Below are positions 49,901-60,278 of a stretch of 64,000 bases of DNA, in pieces. The notes under the pieces are model-generated. The model had not been told where the DNA came from. It was given only the letters and a program-made list of their open reading frames with translations, and made no database searches. The stretch is from Aplectana chamaeleonis (taxonomy: Eukaryota > Nematoda > Chromadorea > Rhabditida > Cosmocercidae). The stretch is from positions 2,108,001-2,172,000 of the forward strand of contig JAPDOI010000009.1 in the NCBI GenBank assembly GCA_029168955.1, written 5' to 3'. The translations under genes were made by a program, and so were the position numbers. Each line of letters opens with the position of its first letter. Position 1 is the stretch's first letter.

Positions 49901-52900
49901 CCACCGGAAATCGGAACGATAATTCTAATTTTGTGAATTTAGATACGGAAAACAAAAAACCACTGAAAATCAGAGAATCGGAAAGTGTGTAATATAATTA
50001 TTCGACGTTCTGCGCGAATCGGAACGCCGGAACCACCGGAAATCGGAAAACGGAACGATCATTTGAATTTCGGAAACCGAAAGTTGGAATCTGAATAGGA
50101 ACGGGTATGGCGAAACCTGGAAATTCGTAATCATGACAGGATTTCCGGTTTTCTTCGGGATTTCGAGGCGAGGTGTTCGCCGGAAATCGGAATGATCTTT
50201 TCAATTTTGGAAATCAAGAGTCGGGAAGCAAAAAACCACCGGAAATCGAGGAATCGGAAGTCGGAAAAGAATTAGTCAAGTAGGCATTCCCAGTTTTGCT
50301 AGGAATTTTTCAAAAAATCGGAAGGTCAGAAAACCTTCCGAAATCTTCTCATCACTGATCATCATACAATTTTACGAGATAACTATTTGAAATTTCAAAA
50401 TCCCTTATTTCAGGCGACTATTTGAAAAGACAGCTCCTTTGAGAAAAAGTCGAGTTCCAGCTCTTTTCGATAGAATCTACAAGACTATTGACGACAGGAT
50501 AGAAAAACGAGTGAGTTCTTTGATTGCGCACGTTTGACCACCGTGTGCCCAATTATCGATTTTTCTGTACGTTTTCTGCTAGATGCACAACTAAAAATTA
50601 AAATTTCAGGCAAATGACGCTGCTGCTGGCATAGAATCCGATGAGCCGACCGACTTCATCGACCTATTCCTGGATGCCAGAGCTGAGCAGGATTTCGACA
50701 ACTGTGCCGAGTTCTGCAAGTCCGGAATGCAGGTTGGTTTTTTTCACTTCCAAACAGTGAAATTTACAGAATTTAGCCACCAAATCCGTATATTTCCAGG
50801 TTTCGAAGCATCTGACCCGTGAGGAAATCGCTGCCCAGTGTTTTGTGATCCTTCTGGCCGGCTATGACACCACCTCCACCTCTCTGGCCTTTGTCACGTA
50901 TCTGCTGGCCAAGAACCCGGAGGTTCAGAAAAATCTCCAGGAGGAAATCGATCAGTATTGTAATACAGAGGTTGGCGATTTTTCTTTGGGGAAATTGGAA
51001 AAATTCTCAAACGTGGTTACCATGATGTGGTCCTAGTCGAATAATATTGATAAGAATTACCGAATTTTAGAAACTCTAAATACTGGCTTTTTCGAAAATT
51101 CGGCCCATACGGAGAGTCCACATATTCTGTTTTTTATATTCCAATAAGTTTCGAATATTCATTCCATTCTAATGTAGAGTACACTTCTCGAATAATTCAT
51201 TCATACGACGCTTTCAGAAACTCAAAAGTCGAATACTTGATTTATTGGACTTTTTTTTTGCACAATATTCAAATTATTCATAGCTTGAAAAAATTTGAAA
51301 AAGCAATAATCGATTCAATCAAAAAGAAATTTAAAAAGTCTCTTTTTTAAATTTGAAACTTCATTCTGAGGAGCAGGTGCTGCTTCAGACAATCTTGTCA
51401 GATTTTCACAAAAAAAAATTATTTTTTTCAATTGAAAATTCGAAAAATAAAAAAAAACTATATTCGAATAAATTATTCATTAGAAAATTTCTGAAACACG
51501 CGATATTTAAAAAAATCACCAATCCCGAAATCTGAAAAATGCAATATTCAAAAAATGCATTTATTCGAAAATCTAAAGAACACATAATCAAAACAGACAT
51601 CAAGTCGAAAATCTGTATAACGCAATTTTCAAATAACTCATTCATTTGAAAATTTCAAAAAAGCACTATGCAAAAAAAAATTCATTCAATCAATAATCTG
51701 AAAATCGCAATTCTCGGAAAATCCCCTCATTTGAAAACTTAGAAAACACAATTTCTGAAAAATTCATTCAATCGGAAACCTGAAAAAAAGGCGATTTTTT
51801 GAAAATTCATTCATTTGAAAATTCAAAAAAGCGCAATACTCAAGAAAGTCATTCAATGGGAAATCTGAAAAATGCAATATTCGAAGAATTTAAGCATTCG
51901 AAAAATTTGAAAATTTATTACTCGAAATGTTCATTCCTTCGAAAGAAATCTATGAGCACCGAAGTATTGTGGTTACTATACTTGGGCCAAATCGAATGAT
52001 CGAATCATCATCCGATTGAAAAAAGTCGACTTCGATTAAATCGACTTAGTCGACTATTCGAAAATTGGAAATTCCGGCTAAATCGAAAAGTCGATCGTTC
52101 GAAAAAAAGGCGATTTTCGGATAAGTCGAAAAGTCGATCATTCGAAAATAATTTCAATTTGCCCAAGTATAGTGGTTACTATAAGGTCCGCGATTTCCGA
52201 TTAATATGAATGATAAACACTACGTGACGTAGCTTCTCGTGGAAAGTATGAACTAGCCCTCACTATTCAAACTTCATCTATGATTTGATTTTTAGTAAAC
52301 TCGAAGGAACTTTTTTTTCCTGATAAATCTTGATATTTTCTCCTGATCAAAAATTTCCCATTGAGCAGCAAATGCTTGTTCTGAAAATCAAATCGAATTT
52401 TTCAGAAAATAAAATCAAAACTTTTTTTTATATATTAGAAACTTCATTCTGAGTAGCAGATGCTGCTTCAAACAATCTAGTCGGATTTTCAAAGAAAAAA
52501 TTCGAATCCTCTATTTCCCTAATTGAAAGACTTCACTTCAGTCAATCGGCTACGAAACACTGGCGAGCATGAGGTATCTGGACTGTGTTATCAAGGAATC
52601 GCTACGAATGTATCCACTGGCTAACATGTAAGTCCAAATTTTTTTTGCGCAAAATTCTTATATCGTTACATTAATTAGATATCACAAAAAAATAGGTGAA
52701 ATCGGACGAATTATAGTCTAATTTCAGTGCAAACTCAAGGCGCTGCATGAAGTCCACCACTCTTGGCGATATTCCCATTGAAAAGGGTGAATTCGTTATG
52801 GCCGACACCCTAACTCTTCACTACGATAAGAAGATCTGGGGTGAAGATGCGGACCAGTTCCGACCAGAAAGGTGATACTACTCATACGATTTTGAGATAC

Positions 52901-55029
52901 CAAACACATATTCTTCACCCGTAGCTTAGCCCCACGGGACAATACAGTCGGCATGGATCCTAGTAATACTTTGCATTCCCTATTGAAGGTTGGCGCAAAC
53001 TCGGTGTCACATGCAATAACATAGGCGCACCGAGATGGCGCCAACCTTCAATGTGAAACGCAATGTATCACTAGGATCCATGCCAAATGTATTTCTCTTC
53101 GCTGGCACCTAATTCTGTGCCGCATCTACCTTATCTGAATTTTGGACAGTTTTTCGAATCATGAATTCGTTCAAGAGCTCTGACTCTTCAAGTATTCGAA
53201 CGATCGATTCATTCGCAACTTTGCATGACTCATTCTTTCGAATATTCTGTCGATTTCAGGGGTAGATAGGAGTTTATCACAGGCAAATCAGTGGAGATCT
53301 ATCCACCCCCAAGATGTTGTCGGCAGGCCGATTAAAAAAATGACCTCGCCCCGTGCTCTTCTTTACCCCTGTACCGAGAATTTCCCGGTTGGTAGATCCA
53401 GTATACGGAAAAATAGAGGTTACGGACGAGTTTTCGATGTGCTCACGTCGTCGCTAGAGCGCGTTAGACCTAGTGCATACTTCCCGCGACGAGCGAAGCA
53501 ACAAAATGTTTGTCATCTATATCGACCGAAAATCGATATTGCTGATATGCACAGTCGCTGTCGCGCTTCGCGGGAAGTATGAGTCCGGCCTTGACCAGAG
53601 ACCAACGACGCGCACGCAGCTCACCCGCGCCTCTTCATTTTTCGTGCACTGGGTCCACAAACCGATTCTATCATTTGTTCGTTCATCTGAAGGGAGGACC
53701 CGAATGTTAATGTCCCAATAAAACGAGTATTTAGTCGATTTTTTGAGAAATAAAAATTCGAATCATTCACGAATAAAATATATAAATTATTCACTACATA
53801 AACGATCAAAATACTATGACCAGGACTGTGCCAAATATTCCAAGAATCAAAAATCCTAAAAACAATTTGAAATCTTATGAACCAATGGTTTGAAAATCAA
53901 AAGATTCATATAATGATTTGAATAGTCAAATAAAAAATCCAAATCGTAAGCTCGAAAATTAACTGCATAACACAATACTCGATTATTCTAACTGCTCAAA
54001 CATGACAAGAAAAATCAGTCAATTCGGTTCCAAATCTGATCCTAAATATTTGGGAATTTTCGCCTTCTCAGACTATTATCGGCCCGGAGCCGCCTGACAG
54101 TTGGGCACATGTTCACAATTTGCGAGTCGGCTTCTGTTGCTGTCCGGGCCACTGCTGTTGCTTTCCGGGCCGCTGCTGTTGCTGTCCGGGATGTTACGCT
54201 TCGCCCGAACAGCGACAGCAGTGGCCCGGAGATTGGGAGAACGAGTCGAACTGTCAGGCGGCTCCAATTCCTGTTCGGTGCGGCTCGGGGCCGGCTATCG
54301 CCTGAGTTGTTTGCTTTTTTTTCTGAGCAATTTCGAAGGGTTGGCTCTAAATGTAGACTTATTTAGGCCATTTACAAAGCTTTTTTTTTGATAAAATGTG
54401 ACAAAAGTCAGAAAACGAGTACAGACAAAAAGTCAGAGGAAACCACGACACATGAAAAATCTGCAGACCGTGTAGAGTTGTTACCAGACAAGTAAGAACT
54501 GAAGAATGAAAATCTCAAGCGATGAGTGATCTATGAAGATTTTGAAAGCGACTAGACCACCTGTGACACAATGTAGAAATCAGAAATATCGACCAGTCAC
54601 AGGAGGAGATTAATGACACCCACGGGGTCGCGGCCACCTCCAGGGGCCGATCAAGTAGGGCAAATTTGCTATGCAGTCGATGATGACCTTACCCCACCCC
54701 CCTTTACCTTTTCTGACAAAAAGTGAGCATTTTCAGATGGCTAGAGATTACTGACCGACCACTGGCCGCTTTCCTGTCATTTGGTCTCGGTCCTCGGCAA
54801 TGTATTGGCATGCGGTTGGCCCAAATGGAGGAGAAACTCGTGCTATCTCATCTCCTCCAACGATATGACATAGTTGCCACCAGCGATACAGAGGTGATTC
54901 TTATACATATATTCAAATCTGTGTTTTACTAAAAATCCATATTCTCAGGAAACCTTAATCCTCAAAGGATCGTTGACTTTCCAACCAGATTCGGTCACTG
55001 TTCAGCTGCGCCGTAGAGAAGTCTATTAA
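44000..55029 (+). CDS. Cytochrome P450, CYP13A-like (gene B), intact
   Basis: Exons 44000-44049, 45754-45889, 45979-46095, 47309-47434, 48878-48963, 49034-49136, 49199-49272, 50414-50510, 50610-50732, 50800-50970, 52542-52627, 52728-52871, 54737-54893, 54949-55029. Each has exactly the length of its gene A counterpart, every junction has GT/AG, and the product is 516 residues. N-terminal membrane anchor [16 protein letters not shown], hinge GPSG, C-helix RWKRLR, I-helix AGYDTT, K-helix ESLR, FRPER and heme loop [14 protein letters not shown] are all present. The order, motifs and [14 protein letters not shown] text resemble Caenorhabditis CYP13A proteins. Expected role: ER-bound, P450-reductase-dependent monooxygenase of drugs or endogenous lipids; substrate unknown. 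Intron 3 is a 1.2 kb AT minisatellite, and introns 4, 7, 10 and 12 hold repeats. Regulation: shares the GATA and TACTTAAAT upstream motifs with gene A. Confidence 0.93.
44494..44977. mobile_element. TIR element carrying an SL1-like sequence, copy 2
   Basis: AAGAGTTTTTGCCG and CGGCCAAAACTATC bound GCCGCGAAATAGCCGC-type arms, as in copy 1 but in opposite orientation. The middle holds TCAGCACCTCAGTC, the SL1-like segment (44717-44738), then GTACTTG and GGCGGCCCC/GAGCCGGCGACGG words shared with copy 1. Confidence 0.6.
44717..44738 (+). other. SL1-like 22-mer (19 of 22 matches) followed by GT
   Basis: Three differences from SL1 (positions 3, 4 and 13), again ending TTTGAG|GTACTTG. TACTTTTGG, weakly like an Sm site, follows about 115 bases later (near 44834). 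It sits in the second copy of the TIR family. Confidence 0.4.
45372..45520. repeat. ~150-bp palindromic MITE, AGCACGCGTAG family, copy 2
   Basis: GTGATTCTCACGATCCGTGG at the left and GAAACCATGAGAATTTCGCG at the right, with CTGTCTCTAACCTCCGC and CACCAGCACGCGTAG between. It lies in CYP B intron 1. Confidence 0.6.
46120..47295. repeat. AT-rich minisatellite, ~38-bp unit, ~30 copies
   Basis: Imperfect tandem copies of a unit containing GTAATAATTTTTAGCATAAT and TTAGCATAATTTAATAAT. It fills intron 3 of CYP B from just after the donor to just before the exon 4 acceptor. It is absent from the 62-base intron 3 of gene A. Confidence 0.9.
47440..48110. other. Intronic sequence with diverged GGGGCG.../...CGCCCC blocks
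   Basis: Blocks such as GGGGGGCGGGTTCTGAGACA...CGCCCCC (47577), GGGGCGTGACTCGGAAAAGCC (47881) and GGGGCGGGGCTCGAAGAATA (48380, quoted words only) look like an old dispersed or tandem repeat. No coding signal. Confidence 0.35.
48111..48330. repeat. ~220-bp MITE, GGTCCGTGGC ends, copy 2
   Basis: GGTCCGTGGCTTGTTTACTC and CTTGAAGGAATAAGCCACGG are inverted ends. The body (GGCTGGCGGTATGGTGAGCT) is the reverse of the copy at 28349-28556. It lies in CYP B intron 4. Confidence 0.75.
49290..49445. repeat. ~155-bp palindromic MITE, AGCACGCGTAG family, copy 3 (inverted)
   Basis: CGCGAAATTCTCATGGTTTC at the left and GGTCGTGAGAACTACG at the right, with GCGTGCTGGTGCGGAG and GGTTAGAGACAGTGAGAGAG. It lies in CYP B intron 7. 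Confidence 0.6.
49446..50380. repeat. Degenerate GGAAATCGGAA word repeat
   Basis: Dozens of imperfect GGAAATCGGAA, ACGGAACG and AAGTCGGAA words without fixed period fill most of CYP B intron 7. They are non-coding and resemble the word-salad interiors of the TATAC-ended elements. Confidence 0.7.
51060..51960. repeat. Degenerate TTCGAAAATT word repeat
   Basis: Imperfect ATTCATTCATTTGAAAATT and CAATATTCGAAAAA words in CYP B intron 10, with no fixed period. Open frames over it are low-complexity artefacts. Confidence 0.6.
51977..52171. mobile_element. 195-bp element with TATACTTGGGC ends and exact 8-bp target duplication
   Basis: GTGGTTAC is present on both sides (51969-51976 and 52172-52179). 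The ends TATACTTGGGC and GCCCAAGTATA are exact inverted repeats. The interior is composed of TCGAAAAGTCGATC-type self-complementary words. It lies in CYP B intron 10. Confidence 0.8.
52949..53090. repeat. CGGCATGGATCC-family palindromic MITE, copy 2
   Basis: CGGCATGGATCCTAGTAATA is mirrored by TCACTAGGATCCATGCC, and TTGAAGGTTGGCGC by GCGCCAACCTTCAA. It lies in CYP B intron 12. Confidence 0.8.
53471..53586. repeat. Hairpin element, CATACTTCCCGCGA ends
   Basis: GTGCATACTTCCCGCGACGAG... is mirrored by CGCTTCGCGGGAAGTATG, with ATATCGACCGAAAATCGATAT at the tip (shorter words ATCGACCG and CGATAT pair). It lies in CYP B intron 12. The downstream CACTGGGTCCACAA word also occurs near 2048. Confidence 0.6.
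54067..54306. repeat. CAGCAACAGCAGTGG-family MITE, copy 3
   Basis: CTCAGACTATTATCGGCCC and GGGGCCGGCTATCGCCTGAG bound three GTTGCTGTCCGGGC or GTTGCTTTCCGGGC words. It lies in CYP B intron 12. Confidence 0.8.
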
Positions 55030-55054
55030 GACCTGGTGACCGCTAATAATCAAA

Positions 55055-55079
55055 ATGTATACATGTACTGTACATAATC
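55055..55079 (+). promoter_or_regulatory. Conserved 3' UTR block of CYP B with a PUF-type TGTACATA
   Basis: Same block as 33511-33535 in gene A. TGTACATA (55069-55076) fits the UGUANAUA consensus of nematode PUF RNA-binding proteins. A function is only inferred. Confidence 0.35.
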
Positions 55080-55208
55080 ACCGATATGGGTATTCTCAGC
55101 TAATTTCCATTTTATGGCGTTGTTATGACCTATTTGTTATTCAATGAATATTATAATCTATTATTTCCAAGACACATGTAAATATACATAAAGCCTATCC
55201 GATTGAAA

Positions 55209-55404
55209 CTGTCCGCCCATGCGGTCCACGTGCGTGTCAAGCGGCCGTCACGAATACATTTTTGAACCCGTGAATCGATTAGCGGGAATATCTGACAAAT
55301 GGAGAGTATTATCCCACTCAGATGTTGCCAGTTGTATAGTGCTGCTCCGAACAAAGTGTTCGCGACGACCGCGCTACGCGCACGCCGACCGCGTTGGCGG
55401 ACAG
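55209..55404. repeat. ~195-bp MITE, CTGTCCGCCC ends, copy
   Basis: CTGTCCGCCCATGCGGTCC and GCGTTGGCGGACAG bound CGTGAATCGATTAGCGG. It is the sister of 42628-42820. Confidence 0.7.
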
Positions 55405-55419
55405 ATAGACTCGTTCGGA

Positions 55420-55915
55420 AAAAACTTTGTGTATAATCACTTTGATCCCGTCATTTTTTTCTAAATGAGAGGCTGGACTTCGGCTAGGCGGTAACAATAA
55501 TTGCGCATTGCGGTTTATCGCACCTGCATGAAAGAGGCAACTTGTGGATGTCTACTGGTCCACTATTGTAATATAGTGCGTGAATTACTTGACTCTAACA
55601 TAATTTTGATTCTAGTAAAAGCTGGATGCGGACCTCACATTCGTCTCCAGCTGCACAAATAACCTCACTGGACAAATTTTTTATCTATTTTTGATGCTAA
55701 CAAAGACTGCGCACTAACAAGCAAAGGATGAGTTACATTAAGCGGCTGTTTCAACTGAAATTTACGTCCAGGATCAGTTTTCGACCCAGAATTCGAGTTT
55801 TCATATTATAGATGCGGAGAATTTCTCTAAGCGTTTCACTTATAGACGCATAATAACTTGCAATCCGTGGAACTTCGTCACCTTCTGAGACGTAGCTATG
55901 TGATTTCTACACCAG
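55420..55915. other. Gene-free intergenic stretch
   Basis: No ORF of interest, no clear repeat and no splice pattern resembling the CYP exons. Confidence 0.45.
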
Positions 55916-55916
55916 T

Positions 55917-56136
55917 CCCAAGCAATTCTCGGCTCCGACCCGCACCAAACAGGAATCAGAGCCGCCTGACAGTTCGGCTCGTTCTCCCAATCTTCGGGCC
56001 ACTGCTGTTGCTGTTCGGGCGAACCGGAGCAGCCCGGACAGCAATAGCAGTGGCCCGAACAACAACAGCAGCGGCTCGTACATTTGGAACATGAGCGAAA
56101 ACTGTCAGGCGGCTCGGGGCCGCTTATCGTCTGAGC
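55917..56136. repeat. CAGCAACAGCAGTGG-family MITE, copy 4
   Basis: GCAATTCTCGGCTCCGA and CGGGGCCGCTTATCGTCTGAG bound GAGCCGCCTGACAGTTCGG and its complement. The centre shows GCTGTTGCTGTTCGGGC and CGGACAGCAATAGCAG. Confidence 0.8.
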
Positions 56137-56223
56137 TGATCATCCTATAAGCTGTTTCCACGTCGTAATATTTTGCTATGATGAAGGAGACTGAGCGTCT
56201 TCATATGCAGTGTCGAAGTCGCG

Positions 56224-56301
56224 CGCATTGTGGCCCGATAGCCCAGTGACAGTAGGCGCTGTAGTGAGATGTCGGGTCACGGGTTCGAATCCGTGGCGCA
56301 C
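56224..56301 (+). pseudogene. tRNA-like sequence (A-box and B-box), probable pseudogene or SINE piece
   Basis: TAGCCCAGTGACAGTAGGC resembles an A-box and D-arm, and GGGTTCGAATCC a B-box. The T-stem CACGG/CCGTG pairs, but only with an 8-base loop, and no convincing anticodon arm is seen. It is not a functional tRNA as read. Confidence 0.35.
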
Positions 56302-56344
56302 TCGCATTTCTTTGCACTTTTCAAGTGTTGAGGAGCAGCGTTTT

Positions 56345-56600
56345 CTCAGGCGATTCTCGGCCCCGAGCCTCACCGAACAGGAATCGGAGCTGCCTGACAG
56401 TTTGGCTCGTTCTCCCAATCTCCGTGCCACAGCTGTTACTGTTCGGGCTAACCGGAGCAGCCCGGACAGCAACAGCAGTGGCCCCGAAAGCAACAGCAGT
56501 AGCCCGGACAACAACAGAAGCCTACTCGCAGACTGGGAACATAAGCCTAAGGCAGACAGGATCATAAGTGTCAGGCGGCTCGGGGCCGCTAGTCGCCAGA
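56345..56600. repeat. CAGCAACAGCAGTGG-family MITE, copy 5
   Basis: CTCAGGCGATTCTCGGCCCC and CGGGGCCGCTAGTCGCCAGAG bound ACAGTTTGGCTCG, GCTGTTACTGTTCGGGC and CCGGACAGCAACAGCAGTGG. Confidence 0.8.
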
Positions 56601-56766
56601 GTTATCATGCGAGAGCTTTTTGTAGAAAAATTGAACGTTTCAGTTGTTCAGGTTTGATCCCTGCAGCGGGTTTTCTTGAGGGGCTATTGAGAAGGCTGGA
56701 CACGAATATGAGGTCCGTGATCGATTTTCGGAAATTTTTTTAGGTTTCGTCACGTCATTTGCCTAT

Positions 56767-57006
56767 CTCAGGCGATTCTCGGCCCCGAGCCGCAGCGATT
56801 AGGAATCGGAGCCGCCTGACAGTTCGGCTCGTTCTCCCAATCTCCGGGCTACTATTGTTGCTGTTCGGGCCAACCGGAATAGCCAGGACAGCAACAGCAG
56901 TGGCCCGCAAAGCAACAGCAGTGGCCCGGACAGCAACAGGAGCCGACTCGCAGATTGGAAAAACGAGCCGAACTGTCAGGCGGCTCGGGGCCGATAATCG
57001 CCTGAG
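56767..57006. repeat. CAGCAACAGCAGTGG-family MITE, copy 6
   Basis: CTCAGGCGATTCTCGGCCCC and GGGGCCGATAATCGCCTGAG bound GCCGCCTGACAGTTCGGCTC and its complement. This is the cleanest copy and gives the family's full structure. Confidence 0.85.
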
Positions 57007-57403
57007 TAAGAAATCTATTGAAAAACGCTCCTAACTCCGTTCAGGGAAACTTTCCGCAGCTGTCAAATAAAAAAATGTTTACATTTTATATGAAATGGCC
57101 ATTCTGTGTCCATATCCTTCCCTTGTGAGACTTCCTCGTCAACATCACAGTGCTCCAACGCAGGTAAATGTTTTGACGGGGAGTACGATCACAAATCGCC
57201 ATCCAAATAGAACGAGTTTTACAACCGCCTCTGTTACCTTTGTGAATACGCCAACTATTGTGAGACATTAGTACCAGAGGTTCAATTACCACACATGGTT
57301 AGTGAAACCCTACTCTTCATGAAGGGTTCACTTATACTGACTATGAGAAGGATCGCATTCATTCTCATATGCAGTATGATGCACCCCATCTCAAAGATAC
57401 ATA

Positions 57404-58800
57404 TACAGTAGTGGACAAAAATCTATTGACAACGCCTTTTTTCATAATATCTTTGCTCCCTTTGAGGCTATCAAATTCATCTTTTGATATGATGTTTTTG
57501 GTCAAAATGCCGATATAATAAAGTACGCTACAGGACTTTTGCGCAAATATTCATCGACGAGGAAGACAATTTTCGGAATTGGCCGTTTGCGACCTTTTGT
57601 CTCTTCTTCAACTCGATCGATTTCTTCGTCGTTTTCGATATTCTCTTGGCGATTTTTGTATTTTATAGGATCGCTCGTTCGATAAGAAGGGATGTTTCCA
57701 CAAGTAGTGACCGAAGATCTGTGATCCGAGACTTAAAACTGGGTCCATCAGGAGCCATTCCCCGAAGTCTGCTCGCGATCACAATACAAGCTATTCAAGA
57801 AATTCTGAAGGTTGGCGTTAGATACTTATTGAGACCAAAAGCTCGACAAAGACATCTTGAGACAAAAGCAATGCTATATAATACCATAACACGCACCTTA
57901 TGTGTAGAGGCTCAATGCTAAGGACATCAGGGGAAAACTTTAGGAATTCCATGAATCGTCGTCGATCTCCAGGTTTCATTTCTGTGAAGAATCTATTCAG
58001 AGGTTTCTCAGGTATCTGCCGACGCTGTTAAACGTCAACACCGTAGCTGTGGAGTTCTCCGACGTCGTCCCAGCTAATGGCTTTTGATGAGAGTAAGGCA
58101 TCAGAAGGCAAGACTATCGTGGGCGACGGAGCATCATCGCTAGAGTCAACAGTAGAGCGAAAAAGTTGTCTAGTTATTTGAATCTACGTCTCCTTCACTA
58201 AGAGCACTAGATCGAGCTGAGAAAACAGCCTTTCACCAATGCTGTTGATTCTAAGGCATCTGCTCCGTCGCCCACCCTAGTCTTGCCTTCTGATGCCTTA
58301 CTCTCATCAAAAGCCATTAGCTGGGACAACGTCCGAGAGCTTTACAGCCACGGTGTCGACGTTCAACAACATCGAAAGATACCTGAGGAGCCTCCGAATA
58401 GATTCTCCACAGAATTAAAACCTGGAGATCCACGGTGATTCATGATATTCTTAAAGTTTTTTCCTGATGTCCTTAGCATTGAGTCGCGGAATGTCACGTA
58501 AGGTGCGTGTTATGGTACCATCCAGTATTGCTTTTGTCTCATGATGTCTTGCTCGAGCTTTTGGCCCCAGTAGGTGTCTAACGCCAACCTTCAGGATTTT
58601 TTGAATGCCTTGTATTGTGATCCCGAGCAGACTTCGGGGAACGACTTCCGATGGACCCATTTTTGAACCTCGTATCACAGATCTTCGGTCACTACTTGTG
58701 GAAACTTCTTTTCTTATCGAACGAACAAATTTATATTTCGGAGTGGGTCCTGAACGGTCACCTTGAGTCACTCGCTGAGGGACCTACCCCACTGATCCAC
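57404..58800. mobile_element. Tc1/mariner-like remnant folded into a ~1.1 kb palindrome
   Basis: TACAGTAGTGGACAAAAAT at 57404 resembles Tc1/mariner terminal repeats. From 57655 to about 58140 (plus strand) and from about 58255 to 58755 (minus strand) the two arms translate to the same protein piece: RSIRRDVSTSSDRRSVIRD on the left, RSIRKEVSTSSDRRSVIRG on the right, each followed by an IPRSLLAITIQ or VPRSLLGITIQ stretch. This could be the DNA-binding end of a Tc-type transposase, with low certainty. The right-hand terminal repeat was not found. Both frames are truncated. Confidence 0.5.
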
Positions 58801-58910
58801 TTCCTCGTTGTGAACTGCGACTTCGACCGCATCCCGGTTGTGACAAAGCCCGCCCCTATCAAAGAGGCGTGAACCCAAACGTCCAGACCGCTCGGGGCGC
58901 GTGCGCTTAA

Positions 58911-59052
58911 CGTCGGCATGAACCCTGAAGAGACTTCGCGTTCACTGTTGAAGGTTAGCGCAAACTCGGTGCCATATGCTATAAAATAGGTGCACCGAGT
59001 TTGCGCCAACCTCCAATGGTTAACGCAAAGTAACTTAAAGATCCATGCCGAT
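58911..59052. repeat. CGGCATGGATCC-family palindromic MITE, copy 3
   Basis: CGTCGGCATGAACCCTGAAG and AAGATCCATGCCGATG end the element. TTGAAGGTTAGCGCAAACTC pairs with GAGTTTGCGCCAACCTCCAA. Confidence 0.75.
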
Positions 59053-59454
59053 GTTATGTGAAACAGGAGCACGTGCTGCCACGATGATGACGTGGATGCG
59101 TCATAAGTTTGGCCTATTAACCGCATATGCTCCCGTAACGAAACGACATGCTGGTGCACTAACGTCGCGGGTGAGGCAATATTTTTTTGCGAATTTGCAG
59201 CAAGCGACCCTGCTGAGATCGACCACGAGATCCTAACTGCAGCAGGTGCTTCTACAGAAGAACTTTTAAAGCGGTCGAGGTTCTCGCATTTAGACCGTTT
59301 GGTGCGACCGTAATTTAGGCCGAACTGTACACCATCAGTGCGTGAGCAAGACAGCCCAGCACTCGCATACAGCGAATTTCGTGACGCTCACAAATTAGGG
59401 CACATCAGAGAATCCCCCATCCACCAAAAAAGAGTGTGTTCATCTCACAGATTG

Positions 59455-59622
59455 CAGAGCATCGCTGTGAAAAACAAACACTTTCCCGGTACTGCAAGCA
59501 GAAATCACATGGCACTTGGTATTTTTGCGACCTCTGACAACGCAATGTTTACTGGTGACAGTCTAGTCGGTGTACCCCCACCGCTACTTAAATGACAACC
59601 CAGCGCCATTCTCACATCAACG
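59455..59622 (+). promoter_or_regulatory. Upstream region of CYP C: TACTTAAAT box, GATA site lost
   Basis: ACTGGTGACAGTCTAGTCGG and TACTTAAAT (59585-59593) align with CYP A and B. The TTATCT of A and B reads GGTATT here (about 59518), so the GATA site is broken. CATCTCACAGATTGCAGAG further up also matches CYP B. Confidence 0.5.
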
Positions 59623-59672
59623 ATGATCTTCCTTCTCACCATAGCCGTCGCAACCGTTGTGGCGGTTATAAG
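59623..59672 (+). CDS. First exon of a third CYP13A-like gene (gene C), partial
   Basis: The exon encodes [16 protein letters not shown] plus two bases of an Arg codon, the same 50-base length and phase as exon 1 of genes A and B, followed by a GT donor (GTAATT). It is the membrane-anchor segment of a microsomal P450. No exon 2 (the SYYYWQL...YWKRRGF piece) is visible in the remaining 4.3 kb. The gene may continue beyond the window, or this may be a stranded exon. Gene A's intron 1 is 5.2 kb, so continuation is plausible. Confidence 0.75.
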
Positions 59673-59791
59673 GTAATTTCATAGAGATTTTTTTTCGTTT
59701 TCAGCAGTTTGTGTGTCATAACCTGCCGTTGTTTACTTGACATTTTTCATATGTTTTACTTTTATAATTGATGCTTCTATGATAATATCTT

Positions 59792-60278
59792 AAAGACACA
59801 GGACACCCAAAAAATTAATTTTTAGATTTCATGCTTATCTTGGAGGGAGTCACACGCTGATCTCAGTGGTATCTCTGAAATCGTCCAAGACCTCCTTTGA
59901 ACAAAGTTATGGCTCTTCAAAGATGCCAAGATTTTGAGGGTGAAAAATTGGTGGACGAGTTGTCTCAAGCCTGTATTTCTCTTCATTCGCAAGCGTTGTG
60001 CGAGAGCGAGCCAGGATAAGGAGACAGTCCGGCAATGGACTGAAGAACGGTGATTGGTTAAGAATTCATCCATCCATCCAGTCGATATCGAGGTCGAAAA
60101 TCCGGAAGGGGGTCGGGCCTGTGGTGGTGAGCGAAGGGGGTCGGGCCTGTGGTGGTCGCTTACATCTCGCTTATTTGGAGGAATTGAGATCTCGCATTTG
60201 GCACGTATTATACAGGAGGGGTCTTCTACACAATTACATGAAAATCTAAAATTTCATATCTTAGGGTGTATTGTGCCT
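59792..60278. repeat. Foldback element, TTAAAGRCACA ends
   Basis: CTTAAAGACACAGGACACCC at the left pairs with GGGTGTATTGTGCCTTTAA at the right, with AGATTTCATG and CATGAAAATCT inward. The interior holds a tandem GGGGGTCGGGCCTGTGGTGG (60109 and 60132). It shares its terminal bases with the elements at 131 and 17396. Confidence 0.65.
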
